This document shows, piece by piece, positions 55,867 through 63,334 of a stretch of DNA of 64,000 nt (position 1 is the stretch's first letter; each line of letters begins with the position of its first letter). The translations under genes were made by a program, and so were the position numbers. Location: positions 55,832 to 119,831 of the forward strand of contig CAMDWI010000013.1 in the NCBI GenBank assembly GCA_945878555.1, given 5' to 3'. The stretch is from Klebsiella pneumoniae (lineage in GTDB: Bacteria > Pseudomonadota > Gammaproteobacteria > Eutrophobiales > Eutrophobiaceae). The notes below the pieces were generated by a model. It saw only the letters and a program-made list of their open reading frames with translations. It did no database searches and was not told the origin of the DNA.

Positions 55867-56556
55867 TTATAAATTGACCTGTAACGGAGAGATACTATCA
55901 AGCAGGACAGGCTCATGTGAGGTCAGCACGATGATACCGCCACCTGACAGATGTTCGACAAAGCGTTGTTTCATGAATACCTTGCCCTTTTCATCCAGTG
56001 AGGTAAACGGCTCATCCAGTATCCAGATGCCCGAACCACTGATGGACAAACGCGCCAGTGCCAGGCGACGGCGCTGGCCCGAAGACAGCATCTGGGCCGG
56101 GGTCTCGGCATGTCGTCCGAGACCGTATTGTTGCAGGATACCGGCAATATCAACCGCCCCTGCCACGCCAAAAAGTGCACACGCAATATGAAGGTTTTCA
56201 GTACAGGTCAAGCCCGATTTGACGCCATTGTTATGTCCCACATACCGCATCCCGGCAAGATACTCGTCCATACAGTTGCGTATATTATTGCCACACCAGG
56301 ACACCTCACCTTCATCAGGCAGGATAAAACCACACAAGGTCTTTAACAGACTGGTCTTGCCACTGCCATTTGCACCTTCAATCATCAGCATCTGCCCGGC
56401 ATGCACCTCAAATTCCAGGCCACTGAACAGCACGCTGTCATTACGTGAACAGGCCAGGCCCTGTACTGCCAGTGAGAACACTGGACGCACGGAACCGGGG
56501 CCGCTGGTAAGGTCCGGTTGTGCAGCGGCCGTATTGTGGTACCCCGGGTGATTCAT
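55867..56556 (-). CDS. ccmA: Cytochrome c maturation ABC ATPase CcmA
   Basis: This ABC ATPase of 229 residues has Walker A EGANGSGKTSLL, signature LSSGQRRR and Walker B IWILDEPFTSLD. ATG 56556 is chosen over a longer frame that would add 36 residues, because ATPase homology starts soon after it. It has a longer N-terminus than usual CcmA (about 205-215). It is first of the ccm operon, which runs through to pdxH with overlaps or gaps of a few nt. Confidence 0.9.
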   Translation of the reverse strand: MNHPGYHNTAAAQPDLTSGPGSVRPVFSLAVQGLACSRNDSVLFSGLEFEVHAGQMLMIEGANGSGKTSLLKTLCGFILPDEGEVSWCGNNIRNCMDEYLAGMRYVGHNNGVKSGLTCTENLHIACALFGVAGAVDIAGILQQYGLGRHAETPAQMLSSGQRRRLALARLSISGSGIWILDEPFTSLDEKGKVFMKQRFVEHLSGGGIIVLTSHEPVLLDSISPLQVNL

Positions 56557-56712
56557 TCGTAAAAAAAACCAGTGTCGGCAAGGGATAAAACAGCCGGAAA
56601 AGTGTAACACAGCACGTACCCCAATAACACGGAAGCTGCACTTGCCGTGCTTTTTTCCAACCAATGGATGATAATGTACTTAACCATGCACTTCTGAACA
56701 GGACAGTTAAAA

Positions 56713-56976
56713 ATGAGCAGGGAAAATCTGGTACGGGATCTGGAACGTTTACGTATTGAAATTTATGAGGTGGCGCGCAACAATCCGGACGCGTACCGCA
56801 AATTGAACGAACTGATCAGCGATATGGAGCGGCAGATTTCAGAATCGCCCGATCCGGATCATGCCGGGCTGAGCACACGCGTCAAAGACGAGCTCGTCCG
56901 CTTTGAAGCGGCCCACCCGCGTGCGACCGCAATCCTGAACGATATACTGGTAACGCTGGGGAATATGGGTATCTAG
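56713..56976 (+). CDS. DUF4404-family small protein
   Basis: This helical cytoplasmic protein of 87 residues has two parts: an N-terminal coiled-coil-like stretch (VRDLERLRIEIYEVARNNPD) and a C-terminal helix with FEAAHPRATAILNDILVTLG. The last part fits DUF4404 proteins, whose function is unknown. It is divergent from ccmA and followed, 31 nt past its stop, by structured element copy 3. Confidence 0.75.
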   Translation: MSRENLVRDLERLRIEIYEVARNNPDAYRKLNELISDMERQISESPDPDHAGLSTRVKDELVRFEAAHPRATAILNDILVTLGNMGI

Positions 56977-57007
56977 ATAACAGTTACGTATTCCACCCAA
57001 GTCTGGA

Positions 57008-57119
57008 ATCAGCCGTCTGGCTATAATTGTGAAAGACCGTTAGCCGCATGGATGCGGCGCTCGAGCGTACATGGATGTATTCACAGCGTGTCTTGAACGA
57101 TTATAGCCAGACGGCTGAT
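57008..57119 (+). repeat. Structured intergenic element, copy 3
   Basis: Core at 57028-57099 on the plus strand, with perfect 20-bp arms (57008-57027 and 57100-57119). The inner stem is AAGAC/GTCTT in place of CAGAC/GTCTG in the others, a compensatory change. GA is kept on both sides. Its arms nearly match those of copy 4. It lies between the convergent genes ending at 56976 and 57166. Confidence 0.85.
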
Positions 57120-57165
57120 GGCGCCGAATCCGGAACACCTGTCGATCTAAATTTCGATTACGCTT

Positions 57166-57690
57166 TTAGTCATCCACACCGAGCAACAGACCAATGCCAA
57201 GTCCAATTCCCATATAAACACCCATCGGGGCAGTTGCACGCATGTCTGCGAGTACACCACGGACGCGGTCACCCACTGTCAGACCGTCATCCTCTTCTTC
57301 TGTTTGTTCATCAGCGACCCCTGCATCTGCCGGGGTATCTGCCACCACTTCAACCTCGCTGCCCTGATCTTCATTCTGTCGGTTGACCCGGTACATCTGC
57401 AGATAGTCGATGCCGGAAATATACAGCCCGTCCATCCCCTGCTCATCCATCCTGAAATCCAGCACGGCCGTCCCTTGTAACTGCTGCTGGTAATTGACCG
57501 GCTCACCCGGTGTGTAGGCGATATTGTCCAGTCGGAACCCGTAATTGATGCTGTCCCGGTCATATGTCTTTCCATCAAGCGGGATGGACACATACAGCAT
57601 GGCATGAGGCTTTACGGCGGTTTCAAACGCCTGCGTGCTGAAAGATAACAGCGACACCAGCACTACGGTCAATATTTTCGTCAATGACAT
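57166..57690 (-). CDS. Secreted hypothetical protein
   Basis: This protein has 174 residues, with a signal peptide (about 1-21, STQA) and a beta-rich domain (for example AMLYVSIPLDG and TAVLDFRMDEQGMDGLYISG). An acidic linker with EEEDDG (about 130-137) follows, and then a glycine-rich hydrophobic C-terminal segment (MGVYMGIGLGIGLLLG) that may sit in the membrane. I do not recognise the family. There is no PEP motif. A sigma-54-like element lies 245 nt upstream. Confidence 0.6.
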   Translation of the reverse strand: MSLTKILTVVLVSLLSFSTQAFETAVKPHAMLYVSIPLDGKTYDRDSINYGFRLDNIAYTPGEPVNYQQQLQGTAVLDFRMDEQGMDGLYISGIDYLQMYRVNRQNEDQGSEVEVVADTPADAGVADEQTEEEDDGLTVGDRVRGVLADMRATAPMGVYMGIGLGIGLLLGVDD

Positions 57691-57849
57691 TGCGACTCCC
57701 CTGGCTGCACCGGATAGTTGTTTTAATTATCGTTGCTTTTAATTATAGGGCCTGTTTGTACAAGCTCAAAGCAAAGCTGTTACTGAAGACTGTTCGGGAT
57801 TATCAATGAGGGAACTGGCAATAACAAAGCAGGATTTTAGTGAGAACGA

Positions 57850-57913
57850 GTACCTGGCACGGTTGACGATACTTTCTGGGGGGGGTAAAGGTTAGACAGT
57901 TGTTACCAGGTAC
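57850..57913. repeat. Perfect short inverted repeat with a G8 run in its loop
   Basis: GTACCTGG (57850-57857) and CCAGGTAC (57906-57913) form an 8-bp perfect pair around 48 nt. A G8 run (57878-57885) lies in the loop. Pairing seems to continue weakly outside with AGCAG and CTGCT. It lies between genes and may be a leader structure of the gene at 57166-57690. Confidence 0.5.
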
Positions 57914-57934
57914 CCGCTCTCTGCTTATATCTAT

Positions 57935-57950
57935 CCAATAAGTGTGCCAA
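57935..57950 (-). promoter_or_regulatory. Sigma-54-like element, imperfect -12
   Basis: Minus-strand TGGCACACTTATTGGA has a perfect -24 TGGCAC at the right distance from TTGG, where the normal -12 is TTGC. Sixteen of 18 positions match the PEP-CTERM gene 2 promoter. Loss of the invariant C makes activity uncertain. Confidence 0.35.
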
Positions 57951-58115
57951 CTTATTATTTCATATTAATCATATAGTTATAAAAATTGTCAGGGGGTAGT
58001 GCTGTGCTATTTCAGGGCAGTTGATTCAAAACTGCACCGATATGTGTCAGTCCACTGTCACCGGTGGGCAATAATAATTTTCCTTTCAGGTGCGGGTTCT
58101 TTAAGATTAGCGGCC

Positions 58116-58454
58116 ATGGATACAATCTTTTCAAAAATAATCGAACGCAAAATACCGGCAGACATCGTCTATGAAGATGATTTGTGCCTGGCATTCAGGG
58201 ATGTAAATCCCCAGGCGCCCATTCATATACTGATAGTCCCGAAAAAACCGCTACCGAAGATTGCCGATGCCGGGCAGACCGACCAGCCACTGCTGGGCCA
58301 TCTGCTGTTGACGGCAAACCGCATCGCCGGGGAACTCGGTGTCAGCGGGGCGTTCCGTCTGGTTGTCAATAACGGCGCGGACGCCGGACAAAGTGTGTTT
58401 CACCTGCATATCCACCTTCTGGCTGGACGTACATTTAACTGGCCTCCGGGCTAA
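58116..58454 (+). CDS. HIT-family nucleotide-binding protein
   Basis: This histidine-triad protein of 112 residues has IFSKIIERKIPADIVYEDD at the N-terminus and the catalytic HLHIHLLAG motif near residues 99-107. It hydrolyses nucleotide-phosphoramidate or related bonds. ATG 58116 marks the conserved family start; a longer frame adds 39 residues unrelated to HIT proteins. It is followed 28 nt later by the DAHP synthase gene in the same direction. Confidence 0.9.
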   Translation: MDTIFSKIIERKIPADIVYEDDLCLAFRDVNPQAPIHILIVPKKPLPKIADAGQTDQPLLGHLLLTANRIAGELGVSGAFRLVVNNGADAGQSVFHLHIHLLAGRTFNWPPG

Positions 58455-58482
58455 CCCCTCCTCATCCGGGACAATATAACAA

Positions 58483-59541
58483 ATGAAGTACAACACTGAA
58501 GACCTGCGTATTGAAAAAATCAAGGCGGTAGCCACGCCAGCCGAGATTTGTGAAGAAATCATGATTACGGAAAAGGCGGCTGAAACGACCCACGCTGCCC
58601 GTTCCGGTATACAAAAAATATTGCGTAATGAGGACGATCGCCTGCTGGTCATCGTCGGCCCCTGTTCCATTCACGATACAACGGCTGCAAAGGAATATGG
58701 ACACCGGCTGGTCAAACTGATTGAACAATATCGCGATGACCTGTTAATCGTGATGCGTGTCTATTTCGAAAAACCACGTACGACTGTCGGCTGGAAAGGC
58801 CTGATCAATGATCCGGATCTGGACGGCAGCTTCAAGATTAACAAGGGCCTGCGACTGGCCAGGCAGCTGTTGCTCGACCTGAATAACGAAGGAATACCCG
58901 CGGGTGTGGAATTTCTGGATGTGATCACCCCGCAATATATGGCCGATCTGGTCAGCTGGGGTGCGATAGGTGCCAGGACCACCGAAAGCCAGGTACACCG
59001 GGAACTCGCCTCTGGCCTGTCCTGTCCGGTCGGCTTCAAGAACGGGACCGATGGCACGATCCAGGTTGCGGTTGATGCGATACGGGCCGCTGCCTCACCC
59101 CATCATTTTCTGTCGCTGCGCAAGGAAGGCAGCTCGGCCATCTTTGCCACACGCGGTAATGAGGACTGTCATGTGATCCTGCGCGGCGGCAAGGAGCCGA
59201 ATTTTAACAGTGCAAGCATCAATGAAACGGCCACCCGACTCGAACATGCAAAGCTGCCAGTCCGGATCATGGTTGATTTCAGCCATGCCAACAGCAGCAA
59301 GAAACACAAGAACCAGATGGTAGTGGGCAGCGATATCGCCGGCCAGCTGGCGGCGGGTGACAAGCGGATATTTGGTGTGATGGTAGAAAGTCATCTGTGT
59401 GAAGGTCGTCAGGATGTCATCAACGGCCAGCCGCTGAATTACGGTCAGAGTATCACCGATGCCTGTCTGGGTTGGGATGATACCGAAGTGTTGATCCGCG
59501 AACTGGCAGACGCCGCAAGACAGCGCCGGACTGCCGGATAA
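58483..59541 (+). CDS. aroG: 3-deoxy-7-phosphoheptulonate synthase (class I)
   Basis: This first enzyme of the shikimate pathway condenses phosphoenolpyruvate with erythrose 4-phosphate. It has 352 residues, the normal class I length. Motifs include LLVIVGPCSIHD (about 53-64), YFEKPRTTVGWKGLINDP (about 92-109), the GARTTESQVHRELASGLS segment (about 162-179) and VDFSHANSSKKH (about 264-275), which supply metal and substrate ligands. The isozyme (feedback by Phe, Tyr or Trp) is not resolved, so the symbol is provisional. Confidence 0.9.
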   Translation: MKYNTEDLRIEKIKAVATPAEICEEIMITEKAAETTHAARSGIQKILRNEDDRLLVIVGPCSIHDTTAAKEYGHRLVKLIEQYRDDLLIVMRVYFEKPRTTVGWKGLINDPDLDGSFKINKGLRLARQLLLDLNNEGIPAGVEFLDVITPQYMADLVSWGAIGARTTESQVHRELASGLSCPVGFKNGTDGTIQVAVDAIRAAASPHHFLSLRKEGSSAIFATRGNEDCHVILRGGKEPNFNSASINETATRLEHAKLPVRIMVDFSHANSSKKHKNQMVVGSDIAGQLAAGDKRIFGVMVESHLCEGRQDVINGQPLNYGQSITDACLGWDDTEVLIRELADAARQRRTAG

Positions 59542-59559
59542 CGCGCACCTTTGCCTGAC

Positions 59560-60090
59560 ATGCGAGTAATACACAAACCCGTCAGTATCGCTTTGTCGCT
59601 GCTCTGTGGAATTCTGTTGCTGTTGAACAATGTGCAGGCTGAAACGCTGTATGAATCCACAGAGCCTGCCAATCTGCAACCGCGCTATGACGACAGCGGG
59701 CAGTCACTGCCGGTGATGACGGAATCAAACCTGCGCAGGCATGATCAACAGTTCAAGTCCGAAACGCTGGAGGCCACGCTGTATCCTCAGAGTGAGATGG
59801 AGTTCATGACGACCATCGATCAGGGTGAGGTGATGCTGTTTGCCTGGGAGACCAGTGAACCGCTTTATCATGATTTTCACGGCCACCAGCCCGGCGTGAA
59901 TCCGGATGTGTGGACACGTTATACCGATGGCACGGCCAGTCGTGATCAGGGCAGTATCGTTGCACCCTACACGGGCGAACATGGGTGGTACTGGGTCAAT
60001 ACAGGCGACAAACCAGTGACGCTTAAACTGACACTCAGCGGTTATTACAAGACCGTATTTCGGGTTGATCTCAGCGGCACCAGCAAATAA
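59560..60090 (+). CDS. Periplasmic protein related to metal-transporter-associated 'transmembrane anchor' family
   Basis: This protein has 176 residues and a signal peptide (about 1-28, NNVQA). The C-terminal half resembles the core of 'transmembrane anchor' proteins found near metal transporters: FAWETSEPLYHDFHGH, SIVAPYTGEHGWYWVN and PVTLKLTLSGYY. The HDFHGH cluster could bind a metal. ATG 59560 is favoured over TTG 9 nt upstream. It is convergent with znuB, whose stop is 11 nt away, and follows aroG by 18 nt. A role in zinc handling is inference. Confidence 0.55.
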   Translation: MRVIHKPVSIALSLLCGILLLLNNVQAETLYESTEPANLQPRYDDSGQSLPVMTESNLRRHDQQFKSETLEATLYPQSEMEFMTTIDQGEVMLFAWETSEPLYHDFHGHQPGVNPDVWTRYTDGTASRDQGSIVAPYTGEHGWYWVNTGDKPVTLKLTLSGYYKTVFRVDLSGTSK

Positions 60091-60100
60091 AGGCCTGGAC

Positions 60101-60937
60101 TCATCCTGCCTGTCTCTCCCTGCTGGCTTTAAACAGGGCACTGGTTACCGAAATGATATAGATCACGCCTGCAAGCAAGACGATGACCGCGCCGGACGGC
60201 AAATCCGGATTATAGGACAGGGCCAGCCCACCCAGCGTGGAGACCAGGCTGAGCAATACCGCGAACAACATGATACGCGGCAGTGTTCCGGCAAACCGGG
60301 CCGCCGAGGCCGCGGGCAGGATCAGCAATGCAATCACCAGTATCAGTCCGACGATCTGGATCAGCAAGACCACCGTTAACGCGATCAAGGTCAACAGCAG
60401 TATATAAAACAGCTCCACATGGACGCCCCTGACCCGCGCATACTCCTCATCAAACGCCGCCGCCAGAAATTGCCGGTAGTACAGCCTGATCACAATCAGG
60501 ATAACGAGATCCAGCGCGAGCATACGCACAAGGTCGGCCCCGGACACCAGCAGGATATTTCCGAACAGATAGCTCATCAGGTTGACGTTATAACCCGGTG
60601 TTTGTGAAATAAACAGGATACCAACGGCCATACCCACAGACCAGAAGGCAGCAATCAGCACATCCTCACCCTGTTTCATCCGCAGGTTAATCAGTCCAAT
60701 CGAGATGGCCGAGAACAGCGCCATCACGGTGGCACCCAGCATCGGTGATACCCCGAAGAAAAATGCGATACCCATACCTGCCAGTACCGCATGGGCGATT
60801 CCACCGGCCAGTGAACCGAGCTGCTTTACCACCACAAAAGTGCCGATCATCCCGCAACCAACACTGGCCAGCACACAGGCCAGCAGTGCGTATTGCATAA
60901 AACGGAAACCGATGATCGCAGAAAGGAATTCAGACAT
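60101..60937 (-). CDS. znuB: Zinc ABC transporter permease
   Basis: This inner-membrane permease of the zinc importer has 278 residues and about eight to nine helices. It carries the family's GGIAHAVLAGMGIAFFFG segment (about 35-52) and the YNPDLPSGAVIVLLAGVIY end. It lies 11 nt after znuC and is the last gene of the zur-znuACB unit. It forms the channel for zinc delivered by ZnuA. Confidence 0.9.
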   Translation of the reverse strand: MSEFLSAIIGFRFMQYALLACVLASVGCGMIGTFVVVKQLGSLAGGIAHAVLAGMGIAFFFGVSPMLGATVMALFSAISIGLINLRMKQGEDVLIAAFWSVGMAVGILFISQTPGYNVNLMSYLFGNILLVSGADLVRMLALDLVILIVIRLYYRQFLAAAFDEEYARVRGVHVELFYILLLTLIALTVVLLIQIVGLILVIALLILPAASAARFAGTLPRIMLFAVLLSLVSTLGGLALSYNPDLPSGAVIVLLAGVIYIISVTSALFKASRERQAG

Positions 60938-60948
60938 GGCGGCGGATG

Positions 60949-61671
60949 TCAGTGGTGATGGTGGTTGATCATACGAACCGGTGATCCGTACAGTTGTTCT
61001 ATGGTCTTGCCACTGATGTCTTCGGTGCGATGACAGACCAGTGTCCGGTTCAGACAGCCGGCACGGTGGACAAAACCGGAGATAAATCCGACATCATGCG
61101 ATACGACGATGATGGTCATGCGCTCGTTATATTGTCTGAGCAGACTGAAGATATTCTGTTCGACCCGCAGATCAATATTGGCAGTGGGTTCGTCCAGTAT
61201 CAACAATTCCGGTTCGCAGGCCAGTGCCCGCGCAATCAGCACACGTTGCAACTGTCCACCTGACAGCGTCCCGATCTGCCGGTTTGCCAATGTTTCAAGT
61301 TCCAGTGCGGCCATCACAGCCAGCAATTTATCGGCCAGTACCGGTGCGGACCAGTGACTGCCAAGTTGCCCCAGACGAATCACCTCGGTAACTGTAATCG
61401 GGAAATCCCGGCGGAAGGTGGGATGTTGAGGCACATACCCGATTCGGTTTCTGGCCTTGATCGGGTCTTCACCCAGCACAGTTATACTGCCCGAGTCCGG
61501 TCGCCCCAGCCCGAGTATCAGGCGTAACAAGGAGGTCTTGCCTGCCCCATTCGGACCTATCAGCCCAAAAAACTCTCCGGCAGCAATCTGCAGCCGGATA
61601 TGTTCAAGTATGGGCACCTGACCATATGCCAGACTGACATCCGCTATATCAATGGCGTTCTGCGTGGTCAT
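60949..61671 (-). CDS. znuC: Zinc ABC transporter ATPase
   Basis: This ABC ATPase of 240 residues has Walker A GPNGAGKTS (39-47), signature LSGGQLQR (137-144) and Walker B LLILDEP (157-163). The C-terminal end is INHHHH, an unusual histidine tail. It starts 4 nt inside the znuA stop region and powers zinc import through ZnuB. Confidence 0.92.
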   Translation of the reverse strand: MTTQNAIDIADVSLAYGQVPILEHIRLQIAAGEFFGLIGPNGAGKTSLLRLILGLGRPDSGSITVLGEDPIKARNRIGYVPQHPTFRRDFPITVTEVIRLGQLGSHWSAPVLADKLLAVMAALELETLANRQIGTLSGGQLQRVLIARALACEPELLILDEPTANIDLRVEQNIFSLLRQYNERMTIIVVSHDVGFISGFVHRAGCLNRTLVCHRTEDISGKTIEQLYGSPVRMINHHHH

Positions 61672-62507
61672 TTCAGAGACCCGGCTATCTGTGCGGACAC
61701 CTGCGCCATATTGGCAAGATAGTCTTCCGCCAGCGGATCCAGTTCCACCACAGTGGCCTCAAGTTCGCGGGCCAGACTGTCGACCACCGGGGTCTGGTAT
61801 TGTTTGATTGAAAATACGGTGTGTATGTCCTCGTCCCTGGCCAGCCTGATGATGTCGAGCAGACTGCGCGGTCCACTTTCCTTGCCATTGTTTTCCAGCG
61901 CAAGCTGCACCAGTCCGTATTGTTCGGCAAAGTATCCCCATGCCGCATGCGAGACAATAAAATGATCCACACGTCTGTTGGCCAGACTGGCACGTATATT
62001 CATATCAAGCGCATCCAGCTCGGCAATAAACGATAAATAGCCCTGTTGATAATCGTCCGAGTGAGCAGGGTCTATCAGACTTAACTCATCGCGAATCTGT
62101 GTTGCCAGATATTTAACTGCCACCGGACTGCTCCAGATATGCAGATCATGATGGTCGTGCGTAGAGACCTCTGGCGCGGGACCTACCAGCTGCTCACAAC
62201 AAGTGGCAATCCGGATATCGCTATTGGCAGAACGTATGGCATCGGTCCAGCTGACCTCGAATGGTACGCCGATCTGGAAATACACCTCTGCAACAGACAA
62301 AGAGGCCAGCATTTTCGGTGAGGGCGAATAGGTCTCGGGAGACTGACCGGCAGGCAACATCACATGGATATCCACATGCTCGCCACCGATTTTCTCTACG
62401 AACTGACGTTGGGGGGGGATGCTTACAAATACACCTACCCTCTCCTCTGCGGCAACATCAAAAACCAGTGCTGACAGCAGCAACAATAAACGGGAGAACA
62501 TCATCAT
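61668..62507 (-). CDS. znuA: Zinc-binding periplasmic protein
   Basis: This cluster A-I solute-binding protein has 279 residues and a signal peptide (about 1-20). Zinc ligands are likely in the HVDIHVMLPAGQSPETYSPSP stretch and in the short His-rich loop STHDHHDLHIW, with further His in HFIVSHAAWGYF. A C8 tract on the coding strand (62418-62411) lies near the start of the mature protein. It overlaps znuC by 4 nt and follows zur by 30 nt. Confidence 0.9.
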   Translation of the reverse strand: MMMFSRLLLLLSALVFDVAAEERVGVFVSIPPQRQFVEKIGGEHVDIHVMLPAGQSPETYSPSPKMLASLSVAEVYFQIGVPFEVSWTDAIRSANSDIRIATCCEQLVGPAPEVSTHDHHDLHIWSSPVAVKYLATQIRDELSLIDPAHSDDYQQGYLSFIAELDALDMNIRASLANRRVDHFIVSHAAWGYFAEQYGLVQLALENNGKESGPRSLLDIIRLARDEDIHTVFSIKQYQTPVVDSLARELEATVVELDPLAEDYLANMAQVSAQIAGSLK

Positions 62508-62537
62508 GTCGTGTATCTGGTGTCGGGTGGAACGGAC

Positions 62538-63029
62538 TCAGTCCGACCCACAGGAGGTGCACAAACCATGTACTTCGATGGTCTGGTGCTTGCTGGTGAA
62601 ACCCAGCTGGTGCGCTTTGCTGGCGATCAGATTTCCGATCTCCCTGTCTTCAAGTTCTGCCACCACGCCACACACATGACAGATAAGGAACTGGGCAGTC
62701 GTCTGATGTCCGGGTTCGCCGCAACCGACATAGGCATTCAACGATTCAATCCTGTGCACAAAGCCCTGTTGCTGCAGGAATTCCAGCGCACGATATACCG
62801 TAGGAGGTGCCGCGCCTTTCTTTTCCTGCTTCAGCGCCTCCAGCAGGTCATAGGCCTTGACCGGCTCATGTTTGGTCCATACCAGCTCCAGTACCCGACG
62901 GCGTATCGCTGTCAAACGCAGGCCACGACGCACACAACTGTCTTCAGCCTTGCCCAGCGCGATATCCATACAATCTGCATGACGATGATCGGCATCCAGA
63001 AACGGACTGACTACAGGATTTGTATGCAT
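62538..63029 (-). CDS. zur: Zinc-uptake regulator (Fur family)
   Basis: This Fur-family repressor of 163 residues has an N-terminal His/Cys region (HRHADC), a winged-helix (RLTAIRRRVLELVW and PPTVYRALEFLQQQG) and a dimerisation domain with CHVC and CTSC structural zinc pairs plus EVHGLC. It represses the znu genes when zinc is bound. Its own promoter carries a palindromic operator just upstream, indicating autoregulation. It is first in the zur-znuACB order. Confidence 0.92.
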   Translation of the reverse strand: MHTNPVVSPFLDADHRHADCMDIALGKAEDSCVRRGLRLTAIRRRVLELVWTKHEPVKAYDLLEALKQEKKGAAPPTVYRALEFLQQQGFVHRIESLNAYVGCGEPGHQTTAQFLICHVCGVVAELEDREIGNLIASKAHQLGFTSKHQTIEVHGLCTSCGSD

Positions 63030-63056
63030 AAAACGAGATAAACACTGCCTGAGGAA

Positions 63057-63073
63057 TTGTTATAATATAACAA
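63057..63073. promoter_or_regulatory. Zur box upstream of zur-znuACB
   Basis: The 17-nt palindrome TTGTTATAATATAACAA is centred on an A and matches the GTTATAWTATAAC core of gammaproteobacterial Zur boxes. It sits 28 nt before the zur ATG, where it would block the promoter when zinc is abundant. Confidence 0.85.
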
Positions 63074-63206
63074 ATCAAACTACATACGGCAAAATACTTT
63101 TCCGGTTCAGGCAGATATGCGTGGCGTTACTAAATCGCTTATCTAAAACCGGCTCCCATTAACATCAGGCACGTAAATAATTCTTAAGAATTCCACTTCG
63201 TTCGGT

Positions 63207-63318
63207 ATCAGCCGTCTGGCTATAAGCGTGACAGACCGTTAGCCGCATGGATGCGGCGCCCGAGCGTACATGGATGTATTCACAGCGTGTCTGGAACGAT
63301 TATAGCCAGACGGCTGAT
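63207..63318 (+). repeat. Structured intergenic element, copy 4
   Basis: The plus-strand core lies at about 63226-63299, with perfect 19-bp arms (63207-63225 and 63300-63318). The arm sequence is shared with copy 3. The GCCGCA-TGGA-TGCGGC and TACA-TGGA-TGTA hairpins, CAGAC/GTCTG stem and flanking GA are all present. It lies 16 nt past the stop of the receptor gene and about 130 nt beyond the Zur box. Confidence 0.85.
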
Positions 63319-63334
63319 GTCACCACCGATCCAA

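Larger units (their letters stand above)
57691..58115. other. Intergenic region with inverted repeat and a G8 run
   Basis: 425 nt without a convincing gene. It contains the inverted repeat at 57850-57913, a run of eight G at 57878-57885, and a sigma-54-like element at 57935-57950. The remainder is AT-rich with no clear promoter for the HIT gene. Confidence 0.5.

Noticed and set aside
57048..57386. Open frame reading through the repeat core (starting MDAALERTWMYSQRV), also present in copy 1
   Set aside because: The frame exists because the repeat core is conserved; the remainder is antisense to the gene at 57166-57690. No ribosome-binding site or family match.
41409..63318. Reading the four structured elements as attC sites or an integron array
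   Set aside because: No integrase gene, the copies lie kilobases apart between ordinary housekeeping genes, and arms pair as complete stems, which attC cassettes here would not explain.
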